From an uncultured Verrucomicrobia subdivision 3 bacterium (GTDB lineage: Bacteria > Verrucomicrobiota > Verrucomicrobiae > Limisphaerales > CAMLLE01), in contig CAMLLE010000117.1 in NCBI GenBank assembly GCA_946480555.1, positions 1 through 7,991 of the forward strand: 7,991 nt of DNA, given 5' to 3'. Below, in pieces: positions 1 through 6,636 of this stretch. The translations under genes and the position numbers were made by a program. How positions within the stretch are numbered: the stretch's first letter is position 1; every line of letters starts with the position of its first letter. Below the pieces are notes generated by a model. The model saw only the letters and a program-made list of their open reading frames with translations. It made no database searches and was not told the DNA's origin.

Positions 1-118
1 CCGCGGCTGTTCGTGGTTTTTCCGACGGTTCAAAAGTTGAGACGCCCCGACAGCCAAATCCCGGAAAATTCACGCTTGTTTTCCAAATGACCGATGGTAG
101 ATTTTGCGGCCTTTGACT

Positions 119-361
119 ATGAAAGCAGACATTCATCCGAAATATGTGGATGCAGAAATCCGTTGCGCGTGCGGCAACGTGATCAAGACCCGCTCCACCA
201 AGCCGACGATCATCGTCGGTATTTGCAACGCCTGCCATCCTTTCTACACCGGCCAGCAGAAGTTCGTCGATACCGCCGGCCGCGTGGACAAGTTCCAGCA
301 GCGCGCCGCCAAGACGGCCGCCGCCCAGGAAGCTTTCGCCGCGAAGAAGAAGAAGAAATAG
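119..361 (+). CDS. rpmE: Large ribosomal subunit protein bL31 (zinc-binding type)
   Basis: Structural protein of the 50S subunit, 80 residues. The N-terminus MKADIHPKY and the core 'CHPFYTG' with 'GRVDKF' are hallmarks of bL31. Four cysteines at residues 16, 18, 36 and 39 (CxC and CxxC) form the zinc site, so this is the zinc-containing form rather than the cysteine-less paralogue. The ATG at 119 is preferred over the in-frame TTG at 104 because it begins exactly at the conserved family N-terminus. No Shine-Dalgarno sequence precedes it. The protein is about ten residues longer than E. coli L31, ending in an alanine-rich stretch and a run of five lysines. A weak promoter-like pair (TTGTTT at 76-81, TAGATT at 98-103) lies upstream but is unconvincing. 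A clear intrinsic terminator follows, so the gene may be transcribed largely on its own even though prfA lies next to it. Confidence 0.97.
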   Translation: MKADIHPKYVDAEIRCACGNVIKTRSTKPTIIVGICNACHPFYTGQQKFVDTAGRVDKFQQRAAKTAAAQEAFAAKKKKK

Positions 362-373
362 CGTCTTTCAACT

Positions 374-420
374 CACCGCCCGCCACGCCGATTCGTCGGA
401 GTCGCGGGCGGTGTTCTTTT
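374..420 (+). terminator. Intrinsic terminator after rpmE
   Basis: A perfect 10-bp GC-rich stem pairs 374-383 (caccgcccgc) with 404-413 (gcgggcggtg). The 20-base loop holds a nested hairpin, ccga at 388-391 with tcgg at 396-399 closing a TTCG tetraloop. The stem is followed at once by ttctttt (414-420). It begins 12 bases after the rpmE stop codon. This is a textbook Rho-independent terminator and implies that prfA has its own promoter or depends on read-through. Confidence 0.9.
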
Positions 421-509
421 CTGGAAACGTGCTCGCGCCGCGTGAGTTTTCACCCTGAGCTTTAAGCCGGATTCAAGCGTCGCGCACACACGGCACGCAC
501 TTCCCACTC

Positions 510-1589
510 ATGGACCTGCTTCCCCACATTGATCGCTTTTCTCGCCGTTTCGGCGAAGTCGAAGCTGCGTTGAGCGATCCGCACGTCTTCGACAACCCGC
601 AGCGCGCGCAGGAGCTTTCCAAGGAATACGCCAGCTTGAAGGAACTTGTCGCGGCGGGAAGCCAGTTCAAGAAAGTGGTGGCCGACCTCGCCGAGAATCG
701 CGCGATGCTCCAGAGCGAACCGGCGGATTCCGAACTCGCCTTGATGGCGCAGGAGGAAATCGCGCGGCTGGAAGCGGAACACAAGCGCCTCAGCCAGGAA
801 TTGCAGGTGGGCATTCTGCCGCCCGATCCGACTGACTCGCGCAACACGATTGTGGAAATTCGCGCCGGCGCCGGCGGACAGGAATCGGCGCTGTTTGCGG
901 CGGATTTGTATCGCATGTACACGCGTTACGCAGAGGCTCGCGGTTGGAAGATCGAAAGCCTCGATTCCAGTTCGTCCGACCTTGGCGGATTCAAGGAAGT
1001 GGTGTTCCAGGTGAACGGCTCCGACGTTTACAAGCGGCTGAAGTATGAGAGCGGCGTACATCGCGTGCAGCGCGTTCCTGCCACCGAAGCGCAGGGTCGG
1101 ATTCACACCAGCACCTGCACCGTGGCCGTGCTGCCCGAAGCGCAGGAAGTCGATATCGAAATCAAACCGGAGGATGTGGAGATCAGCGTGTGCCGCGCGT
1201 CGGGCAAGGGCGGGCAGGGCGTCAACACGACGGATTCCGCGGTGCAAATTCAGCACAAGCCATCGGGACTGATCGTGCGCTGCGCGGATGAACGTTCGCA
1301 GATCAAGAACCGGGCGAAAGCCATGACGGTGCTGCGTTCGCGCCTGCTGGAACGCAAGATCGCGGAGGAGAACGCGAAGTATGCGGCGCAACGCAAGGAA
1401 CAGGTGGGCACGGGCGAACGCAGCGAGAAGATTCGCACCTACAATTTTCCCCAGAACCGCGTGACCGATCATCGCATCGAAGTCACGCTCTACAATCTGG
1501 CGAACTTCATCGAAGGCGATCTGGACCCGATGCTGGACCCGTTGATCGCCGATAATCTGGAGCAAAAACTGGCGGCGTTGAAGTTGTGA
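510..1589 (+). CDS. prfA: Peptide chain release factor 1 (RF1)
   Basis: Recognises UAA and UAG stop codons in the ribosomal A site and triggers release of the finished protein. It has 359 residues, close to the 360 of E. coli RF1. The tripeptide PAT at residues 190-192, in the context 'RVPATEAQGRIHTS', is the RF1-type stop-codon reader and separates it from RF2 (SPF). The GGQ catalytic motif is at residues 234-236, followed by 'VNTTDSAVQ'. The C-terminal 'RTYNFPQNRVTDHRI' is also typical. The residues around GGQ are unusual: K233 before and G237 after, where E. coli has Ala and His. The N-terminal helical domain covers roughly residues 1-100. The ATG at 510 gives the standard N-terminus but has no visible Shine-Dalgarno sequence. 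The HAD gene starts 18 bases downstream, suggesting cotranscription. The usual partner prmC, which methylates the GGQ glutamine, is not in the window. Confidence 0.97.
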   Translation: MDLLPHIDRFSRRFGEVEAALSDPHVFDNPQRAQELSKEYASLKELVAAGSQFKKVVADLAENRAMLQSEPADSELALMAQEEIARLEAEHKRLSQELQVGILPPDPTDSRNTIVEIRAGAGGQESALFAADLYRMYTRYAEARGWKIESLDSSSSDLGGFKEVVFQVNGSDVYKRLKYESGVHRVQRVPATEAQGRIHTSTCTVAVLPEAQEVDIEIKPEDVEISVCRASGKGGQGVNTTDSAVQIQHKPSGLIVRCADERSQIKNRAKAMTVLRSRLLERKIAEENAKYAAQRKEQVGTGERSEKIRTYNFPQNRVTDHRIEVTLYNLANFIEGDLDPMLDPLIADNLEQKLAALKL

Positions 1590-1607
1590 TTCGCCGCGGC
1601 TGATTCT

Positions 1608-2183
1608 ATGAATGAGATTCGAGGACTGATTTTCGATTGTGACGGAACGCTGGCGGACACGATGCCGCTGCACTGGCGCGCCTGGCAGATTGTTTCCGCG
1701 CGTTACAAGCTGCATTTCCCGGAGGAACGGTTCTATTCGCTTGGCGGCGTGCCGTCACGTGACATCTTGAAAATGCTCGCCGAAGAACAGGGTGTGACCT
1801 TGGATCATATCAAGGCGGCGCATGAGAAGGAGGAAGCTTACCTGCCGCTCATGGCGCAGGTGGAACCGATCCATGTCGTGGTGGATGTCGCGCGCGCGAA
1901 CTTTGGAAAAATCCCGATGGCGGTAGCGTCGGGCGGAACGCGCCAGATCATTCCGCAGGTGCTCGAGCATCTGGGAATCCGCCACCTGTTCAACGCCATC
2001 GTGACGAGCGAATGCGTGGTGCGGCAGAAACCCGCGCCGGACATTTTCCTGGAAGCCGCGCGCCGGATCGGTGTCGAGCCGCGTCATTGCCGTGCGTATG
2101 AAGACACGGATTTGGGCCTGCAGGCGATTCGTTCCGCTGGCATGGAAGCGGTGGACGTGCGCGAACTGCTGGTGAAGCCGTAA
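1608..2183 (+). CDS. HAD-superfamily phosphatase, YqaB/beta-phosphoglucomutase-like
   Basis: Probable cytoplasmic sugar-phosphate phosphatase of HAD subfamily IA, 191 residues. Motif I is 'FDCDGTLADT', with nucleophile D10 and acid/base D12. Motif II is S108 in 'AVASGG', motif III is K141 in 'KPAPD', and motif IV is 'YEDTDLGLQA' with D166 and D168 available for magnesium. A helical cap is inserted between motif I and motif II (roughly residues 17-85). The C-terminal 'AGMEAVDVR' and the overall length closely resemble E. coli YqaB, which dephosphorylates fructose 1-phosphate and 6-phosphogluconate. A beta-phosphoglucomutase is the main alternative and cannot be excluded from sequence alone. 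The gene follows prfA by 18 bases and precedes pgpA by 58 bases on the same strand. No Shine-Dalgarno sequence is visible before the ATG. The substrate is inferred from similarity and not shown by context. Confidence 0.88.
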   Translation: MNEIRGLIFDCDGTLADTMPLHWRAWQIVSARYKLHFPEERFYSLGGVPSRDILKMLAEEQGVTLDHIKAAHEKEEAYLPLMAQVEPIHVVVDVARANFGKIPMAVASGGTRQIIPQVLEHLGIRHLFNAIVTSECVVRQKPAPDIFLEAARRIGVEPRHCRAYEDTDLGLQAIRSAGMEAVDVRELLVKP

Positions 2184-2196
2184 TTCGCGCGGCGCA

Positions 2197-2227
2197 GAGG
2201 CGCCTCGGTGCCGGCAGGTTTCGCCGG
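2197..2227. other. Small palindromes between the HAD gene and pgpA
   Basis: The 58-base gap contains a perfect 10-base palindrome (gaggcgcctc, 2197-2206), followed by a 5-bp hairpin pairing ccggc (2211-2215) with gccgg (2223-2227) around a 7-base loop. No T-run follows, so it is not a typical intrinsic terminator. It could be a weak RNA structure before the pgpA start, or chance in GC-rich DNA. Confidence 0.3.
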
Positions 2228-2241
2228 ACTCAATCGCAGCC

Positions 2242-2766
2242 ATGAACAACGTCCTGCTTTGGATTGCTCAAGGTCTTGGCATCGGCCGCATCCCGGTCGC
2301 GCCGGGAACGTTCGGTTCCTTGCTCGGATTGCTTTGGTTCGCCATCCTGCTGTGGCCGCAGAATCTCTGGATCTTTTTGGGAGGGACGATCGCGGGACTC
2401 CTGCTCTCCGTCTGGGTCTGCGGGGCCGGCGAACGGGTTCTGAATCAAACCGATCCCGGATCAATTGTCTTCGATGAGATTGCAGCCATTCCGCTGTGCT
2501 TCGTCGGCTGGTTGATACTTCAAGTTTCCCGAACCGGTGCATTGCCGTCTCCGGCTGAACTCAATTCGAAACAGGGCTGGTTGCTGATGCTCGCCGTGTT
2601 CGCCCTTTTCCGAATCTTTGATGTGTGGAAACCGTGGCCCGTCCGGCAGAGCCAGCATTTGCCCGACGGCTGGGGCGTGACTGCGGATGACGCGCTGGCG
2701 GCGGTTTACGTAAACGTGGTCGTGCTGGCGATTTGGACGGTGCATCGCTTAACGACGCAATCCTGA
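2242..2766 (+). CDS. pgpA: Phosphatidylglycerophosphatase A
   Basis: Integral inner-membrane phosphatase that removes the phosphate from phosphatidylglycerol phosphate to give phosphatidylglycerol, the last step of that phospholipid pathway. It has 174 residues, the usual PgpA size. Family signatures appear in order: 'GRIPVAPGTFGS' near residues 15-26, 'GSIVFDE' with D78 and E79, 'FRIFDVWKPWP' at residues 123-133, and the acidic pair D149-D150 in 'GVTADDALAA'. Hydrophobic segments at about residues 27-38, 44-60, 80-94, 112-125 and 151-168 fit a small multi-pass membrane protein. The ATG at 2242 places the conserved N-terminal motif at the normal distance, and no Shine-Dalgarno sequence is evident. 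It is the last gene of the plus-strand block and converges with the GH130 gene. Confidence 0.94.
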   Translation: MNNVLLWIAQGLGIGRIPVAPGTFGSLLGLLWFAILLWPQNLWIFLGGTIAGLLLSVWVCGAGERVLNQTDPGSIVFDEIAAIPLCFVGWLILQVSRTGALPSPAELNSKQGWLLMLAVFALFRIFDVWKPWPVRQSQHLPDGWGVTADDALAAVYVNVVVLAIWTVHRLTTQS

Positions 2767-2782
2767 ATTCGCCCGATCTGCC

Positions 2783-2870
2783 GCCCCGCCGGGGCTCGAT
2801 GATACTCGACGGATTTCCACGGGTTTCGCTTTGCTTCACCCGTGGCTACTGGCTGCCGCTCCTTCGGAGC
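2783..2870. repeat. Three-hairpin REP-like palindromic element
   Basis: Lies in the gap between the convergent pgpA and GH130 genes. It contains three hairpins: gcccc (2783-2787) with ggggc (2791-2795); a perfect 8-bp stem ccacgggt (2817-2824) with acccgtgg (2838-2845) and a 13-base loop; and gctcc (2858-2862) with ggagc (2866-2870) around a 3-base loop. The wording around 'acccgtggctac' and 'gctccttcggagc' resembles dispersed intergenic repeats that I recall from Verrucomicrobia and Planctomycetes genomes. That is recall and not a search result. Its position suggests a bidirectional transcription end. There is only one copy in the window, so repeat status is inferred. The rest of this gap shows no gene. 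Confidence 0.6.
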
Positions 2871-2902
2871 TGAATGAATGTCGTGGTCGTCGGCTGTTCG
2901 AC

Positions 2903-4090
2903 TTATCGCTTCCGTTTCAATTGCCGCAGATTCCGTTCAATCAATTCGCAGCGTTGCGCCACGCAGATTGAGGAGCGGCGTCCATCCTCAGGCGTGTTCT
3001 TCACGTAATCCAAAAGCTTCTCAACGCTGCTTGTGGCCACGTGCGTCCGGGTATCGGATGACCCGTAGTAGATGAACACGTCGCCATTCCTCCGCGCGAC
3101 CCAGCCATTGGCGAAAACCACATTCGAAACGTCGCCGATACGTTCGTCACCTTCCGGTCCCATGAGATGTCCACCTGGCGCTTTGATCACGCGCCACGGT
3201 TCGTTCAAATCGCACAGGAACATGTAAAGCACGTAGCGCATTCCCGCTGCGGTGTTCCGCACGCCGTGCGCCAGATGAAGCCAGCCGTCCCTGGTTTTGA
3301 TCGGCGCCGGACCGAGGCCGTTCTTTCCTTCCTTGATCGTGTGATAAAAGCGCGGATCGAGAATCGCCTCCTTCTCCACCGCCGCCTTTGTGATGTCGTT
3401 GCACAGGCCCCAGCCGATTCCATCGCCAGTGCCCGTCGCGGCGAAGTCCGTCATCGGCCGCGTGTAAAACGCATATTTGCCGTTCACGAATTCCGGGTGC
3501 AGCACACAATTGCGCTGGTGCAACGAATTCGTCTTCAAGTCCGGCAGCCGTTCCCATTTCACGAGGTCCTTCGTTCGCGCAATGCCGCACCGCGCAATGG
3601 CGGCGGACAAATCGCCTGGCTTGGAATCGTCGTGCCGCTCCGCGCAAAACAATCCGTAAATCCAGCCGTCCTCGTGGCGCACAAGCCGCATGTCGTAAAG
3701 GTTCGTTTCCTTGTCTTCCAGTTCTGGCATGCGCACGGGGAAATCCCAAAACCGAAATCCATCGATGCCATTCCGGCTCTCCGCCACGGCGAAGAAGGAT
3801 TTGCGATCCCAGCCTTCCACGCGGGCCATGAGCACGATGTTGCCGTTCCATTCCATTGCGCCGACGTTGAACACCGCGTTCACGCCCAGGCGCGTCATCA
3901 GATGCGAATTGGCTTTCGGATCAAAATCGTAGCGCCAGGTGAGCGGCGTGTGTTCGGCGGTCAGAACCGGATAGGTGTGGCGATCGAAAATGCCATTGCC
4001 GGGCGAAATGGCCTTGTTGCGGCGACGCAGCAAACGTTGATGCTCGAACTGAAGCAAACGGAACCGGCGGTTGAAGTTGGTCTTGGTCAT
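2903..4090 (-). CDS. GH130 family 4-O-beta-D-mannosyl-D-glucose phosphorylase
   Basis: Predicted cytoplasmic inverting phosphorylase that splits beta-1,4-mannosyl-glucose with phosphate into alpha-mannose 1-phosphate and glucose. It has 395 residues, typical of GH130 subfamily 1, and no signal peptide. Conserved blocks include '[16 protein letters not shown]' (from residue 40), '[13 protein letters not shown]', '[15 protein letters not shown]', '[18 protein letters not shown]' with D133 matching the proposed catalytic Asp of the Bacteroides fragilis enzyme (Asp131), '[19 protein letters not shown]', '[16 protein letters not shown]', 'GPAPIKT', '[17 protein letters not shown]' and '[14 protein letters not shown]'. 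These match mannosyl-glucose phosphorylases much better than the mannosyl-N-acetylglucosamine branch. The ATG at 4090 has an AGGA eight bases upstream. It begins 21 bases after the GH26 mannanase stop, the same gene order as in the B. fragilis mannan operon, which supports the substrate. Its 3' end faces pgpA across the hairpin element. Confidence 0.95.
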   Translation of the reverse strand: MTKTNFNRRFRLLQFEHQRLLRRRNKAISPGNGIFDRHTYPVLTAEHTPLTWRYDFDPKANSHLMTRLGVNAVFNVGAMEWNGNIVLMARVEGWDRKSFFAVAESRNGIDGFRFWDFPVRMPELEDKETNLYDMRLVRHEDGWIYGLFCAERHDDSKPGDLSAAIARCGIARTKDLVKWERLPDLKTNSLHQRNCVLHPEFVNGKYAFYTRPMTDFAATGTGDGIGWGLCNDITKAAVEKEAILDPRFYHTIKEGKNGLGPAPIKTRDGWLHLAHGVRNTAAGMRYVLYMFLCDLNEPWRVIKAPGGHLMGPEGDERIGDVSNVVFANGWVARRNGDVFIYYGSSDTRTHVATSSVEKLLDYVKNTPEDGRRSSICVAQRCELIERNLRQLKRKR

Positions 4091-4098
4091 GGTTGGAA

Positions 4099-4102
4099 TC
4101 CT
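4099..4102 (-). promoter_or_regulatory. Ribosome binding site of the GH130 gene
   Basis: The minus strand reads AGGA, then eight bases, then the ATG at 4090. It is the only convincing Shine-Dalgarno-like sequence before a start codon in this window and supports the chosen GH130 start. Confidence 0.6.
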
Positions 4103-4111
4103 GGCGAATGC

Positions 4112-5980
4112 TCAATGCGCTGCGTCACGCTGCGCAACTTTGTTCTCGCTGTCAGGAAAGCTCTGCAGTCGGTCGGCGCCAATGAGCTGCTGCATGGTCT
4201 GTCCCGGACGCAGCCAGCGCACGCTGAGATGCCGCGAACCGGCTGGCTGACGATGCAGAACTTCGAGGTAATATCTCCGACCGGCGCGGAGCTGCACCGG
4301 CGCGGATACCGCCTCGCTCGTATGCGGCCATTTGGCGTAAGGCGTGTGGCCGTCGATCTTTGCAATCAGGACGCGGTTCGTCGGATCGGCATCCGTGCTC
4401 AACCAGAACTCCACTTCGCCTGAGCCAGTAATCCAAAACCGATGCTCGCCGCTCGTCTCAGGCAACAGCCAGCCGCGATGGCGCGCTGCGTAATTGGTCG
4501 CAGGCTGATACAGCGTTTCGAAACACTTCTCCAACTTTTCGGAATTGCCTGGCGGCGACGACGCTTCGGCCAATTCCCGCAGATTGCGAAATTCTCCATT
4601 GGTCCAAGTCTCGCGCACCAGACCGTTTCCGGGGCCCACGCGGAACTCACTACTTGCCGCGGGCTTCAAATCCGACGTTTGTGCTTCCAGCTGAACCACG
4701 CCTTCGCTTCCGAGCTTCAAGTTCTCGAAGCTGGCGATTCCATTGACGGTTCTGCTCCGCCAGGAAGCTGAATCTCCATTTTGCTTCCGAGTTGAAAGCG
4801 TTACGTCGAACACGCCGTCGCGCACCGTGAGGCCGTGCTGATCCCAGACTGCGACCAAGACTGGCAGTCGTGACGAACCATTGATCGCCCGGTTTTCCGG
4901 GGCGCCGATGAAGGCGAGGTTCGCCGGTTGGCTGGCGCGTGAGCAGGGATGTCTTTTCCAGTTCGCCGGCAGATCGCTGAGATTCACCACGGACGGGTGT
5001 TGATACGCCCGCTTCAGTTGCTCTGGCGGATTCTTCTCCGTCAGCATCGTGCCCGCCCAAGTGATGTAAAACAGCCAGGGTGCTTTCTCGGCGAACATCC
5101 GTTCAGGATCGGGAATTGGGCCATTCTCAGACATGCCCACGAGCTTGGCACCTCGGCCCAGCGCCACGAGTTCATCGAAAATGTTCTTCGCGGGACCGTT
5201 GTTGCCATCCATCGGATAATGATCCTGTCCGATGATGTCAACGAACGCATCGTCCGGGTACCACGCCGCGAGATCAATCGAAGCGCCCGGCGAGAATACC
5301 CAAAGCAGGTTTGTGAGTTGATGCGTCGCGGTCATGCGATCGAACATGAGCTGCCACAATTCGCGAAAGGCATCCGGTCCCTGCATGCCCCACCAGAACC
5401 AGCGGCCATTCGCTTCGTGCAACGGCCGCCACAAGACCGGCACGTCAGCATCGCGCAATACTTTCAGTTCGTCCGAAACAAGATCGATGTCGCGCATCAA
5501 GGCGGCGTGTTCTTCCGAACCAGGTTTCAGCGCAGGCGTGAAATCGTAGTCCGTTTCCTTTGAATAGAAGGCGCGTCGTCCCGCTGGCGCATACCAGTGC
5601 CAGCAGATCGTCACGATGCCGTTTCGCGCAGACCATTCCAGCGCGCGACGGGCCGTCGGATGCGCGTTCGTTCCCGACGGCCGATTCGCCAGCGTGGCGT
5701 GCATAACATCAAGCCCAAGAATCGCCGGAAGCTTGCCGGTGGTTTGTTGGATGTGGTGCAGTTCGAAGGAGGTTCCGTTGGTGCGTCGATGCCCCTCCTG
5801 CTGGCCGGAAAGCGTTTTGCGTCCGTAGGTTTCAGACAAATAGGCGAGCAGCGATCGCGCAGCCGGAGACGCGTTTGGAACAACGGGCGTGTCCGCACGA
5901 AACGACTCCGCCCCGGCGCTGGGTTGCGTCAGGCAGGAATGGATGATAATCGCGAGGAGCAGAATCCAATTCGACCGCAT
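4112..5980 (-). CDS. Secreted GH26 endo-beta-1,4-mannanase with C-terminal PA14-like domain
   Basis: Predicted exported enzyme of 622 residues that cuts the backbone of beta-mannan or glucomannan. Residues 1-24 form a signal peptide (hydrophobic 'WILLLAIIIHS', likely cleavage after 'SAGA'); C16 lies in a poor lipobox (IHSC), so a lipoprotein is possible but less likely. The GH26 domain covers about 38-340, with acid/base E189 in 'WRPLHEANGRWFWWG' and nucleophile E285 in 'GMSENGPIPD', plus 'ICWHWYAP' near 125-132. Residues about 350-447 look like an Ig-like beta domain ('DGVFDVTLS', 'GIASFENLKL'). Residues about 451-608 resemble a PA14-type domain ('HRGWLLPETSGEHRFWITG', 'EFWLSTDADP', 'LRAGRRYYLEVLH'), probably for sugar or surface binding. 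It is the first gene of a two-gene unit with GH130. A GH26 xylanase or lichenase is less likely given that partner. No clear Shine-Dalgarno sequence precedes the ATG. Confidence 0.93.
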   Translation of the reverse strand: MRSNWILLLAIIIHSCLTQPSAGAESFRADTPVVPNASPAARSLLAYLSETYGRKTLSGQQEGHRRTNGTSFELHHIQQTTGKLPAILGLDVMHATLANRPSGTNAHPTARRALEWSARNGIVTICWHWYAPAGRRAFYSKETDYDFTPALKPGSEEHAALMRDIDLVSDELKVLRDADVPVLWRPLHEANGRWFWWGMQGPDAFRELWQLMFDRMTATHQLTNLLWVFSPGASIDLAAWYPDDAFVDIIGQDHYPMDGNNGPAKNIFDELVALGRGAKLVGMSENGPIPDPERMFAEKAPWLFYITWAGTMLTEKNPPEQLKRAYQHPSVVNLSDLPANWKRHPCSRASQPANLAFIGAPENRAINGSSRLPVLVAVWDQHGLTVRDGVFDVTLSTRKQNGDSASWRSRTVNGIASFENLKLGSEGVVQLEAQTSDLKPAASSEFRVGPGNGLVRETWTNGEFRNLRELAEASSPPGNSEKLEKCFETLYQPATNYAARHRGWLLPETSGEHRFWITGSGEVEFWLSTDADPTNRVLIAKIDGHTPYAKWPHTSEAVSAPVQLRAGRRYYLEVLHRQPAGSRHLSVRWLRPGQTMQQLIGADRLQSFPDSENKVAQRDAAH

Positions 5981-5992
5981 CGGCCTATTAAG

Positions 5993-6023
5993 CGTATCAG
6001 CATCCCAGCGAGCATGTCGTCAA
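5993..6023 (-). promoter_or_regulatory. Weak promoter candidate for the GH26-GH130 operon
   Basis: On the minus strand, TTGACG (6023-6018) matches a sigma-70 -35 box at five of six positions. The only -10-like sequence downstream, GATACG or TGATAC at 5999-5993, is poor and lies 18-19 bases away. The location, 13-20 bases before the GH26 ATG, would give a very short leader. This is the best candidate in the gap and no more than that. Confidence 0.25.
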
Positions 6024-6062
6024 AACCTGCGACAGCAATGCGAGGGTAATCCGCTCAGGCGT

Positions 6063-6138
6063 GGTGGGGCGCGTCTCTCCGAGCGCGCCGTAGTTGGGTA
6101 GAAATATGGACGGCGCACTCGGAGAAACGCGCCCCACC
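6063..6138. repeat. 29-base near-perfect inverted repeat, REP/MITE-like
   Basis: The left arm (6063-6091) and right arm (6110-6138) are reverse complements at 27 of 29 positions, separated by an 18-base AT-richer spacer. Each arm is itself a small palindrome: ggcgcg (6068-6073) pairs with cgcgcc (6084-6089), and the right arm does the same with one mismatch. The element can therefore fold as one long hairpin or two short ones, as in REP/BIME-type repeats. It begins 12 bases past the sixA stop codon on the minus strand, where it could end transcription of ppk1-CHAD-sixA and shield transcripts from 3' decay. There is no T-run on the minus-strand exit side, so it is not a classical terminator. 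There is no flanking transposase. Confidence 0.75.
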
Positions 6139-6150
6139 CCCAAGCTCCTA

Positions 6151-6636
6151 TCATCCAAACAGCCGCGGCGGTATCACCCATTCGAGCGTTGCGCATTTGT
6201 CCGCGGCCAGACGCTCGATTTCCAGGCGGCAGAGCGAGCCTTTCTTCAAGCGCAGCGGAAGATTCGGGCCGCCGATGCAGAGCAGAGAAATGAATCCGCT
6301 CAGGTAAGGTTCGTGCCCGACCAACAACACACTCGACGGCAGTGGACGCATGCGATCGATCTCCTCCACCAGAGCTTTCATGCTGCCGGAAGGCGTCAGC
6401 GCGTCGGTCAGTTCCACCGGCTTTTCGAAGCGCTTGGCCACGATCTCGGCGGTCTGCCGCGCGCGGGTGAGGGGACTGGAAAGGATGCGATCGAATTGAA
6501 TTTCCTGTTCGCGCAGCGCGTGCGCGAGCTGCTTCGTGCGTTGGGCACCTTTCTCGGTTAGCGGCCGCTCCGTCTCGCGATAACGCGGGTCGCCGTGCTC
6601 TGCTGCTTCTCCGTGGCGCAGGATGTAAAGCTTCAT
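6151..6636 (-). CDS. sixA: Phosphohistidine phosphatase SixA
   Basis: Small cytoplasmic histidine-phosphatase (phosphoglycerate-mutase-like) of 161 residues, the usual length of SixA. It starts 'MKLYILRHGEAAEH' with R7 and H8, the phosphate-accepting histidine. R58 and R60 lie in 'SSPLTRARQTAEI', and H108 in 'LLVGHEPYLSGF' completes the catalytic pocket. E. coli SixA removes phosphate from histidines of signalling phosphocarriers such as ArcB and NPr; the target here is unknown. The ATG overlaps the TGA of the upstream CHAD gene (ATGA), and no Shine-Dalgarno sequence is visible, so translation is probably coupled. The neighbours point to a role linked to polyphosphate. The large inverted repeat lies just after the stop codon. 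Confidence 0.93.
   Translation of the reverse strand: MKLYILRHGEAAEHGDPRYRETERPLTEKGAQRTKQLAHALREQEIQFDRILSSPLTRARQTAEIVAKRFEKPVELTDALTPSGSMKALVEEIDRMRPLPSSVLLVGHEPYLSGFISLLCIGGPNLPLRLKKGSLCRLEIERLAADKCATLEWVIPPRLFG

Noticed and set aside
1..116. Possible 3' end of an upstream gene (frames open from base 1 to stops at 88-90 and 114-116 on the plus strand)
   Set aside because: Neither short peptide resembles a known C-terminus, and two competing frames are open, so no coding call can be supported.
104..118. Alternative TTG start for rpmE, adding five residues
   Set aside because: The conserved bL31 N-terminus begins exactly at the ATG at 119, and the extra residues are not part of the family.
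462..1715. Long open frame on the minus strand (417 codons) opposite prfA and the HAD gene
   Set aside because: The plus strand encodes an unmistakable RF1 and HAD phosphatase. The antisense translation is Arg/His-rich with no known motif.
2783..2870. Possible classical intrinsic terminator for pgpA or GH130
   Set aside because: Strong hairpins are present, but no T-run follows on either strand, so it is described as a REP-like element whose terminator role is only possible.
3167..4423. Long open frame on the plus strand (418 codons) opposite the GH130 gene and the end of GH26
   Set aside because: It lies antisense to strongly conserved enzymes, crosses the boundary between two of them, shows no recognisable domain, and is the kind of stop-free shadow frame that GC-rich coding DNA produces.
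6063..6138. Insertion sequence ends or a CRISPR repeat pair
   Set aside because: There is no transposase, no target-site duplication that I can see, and only one inverted pair rather than direct repeats with spacers.
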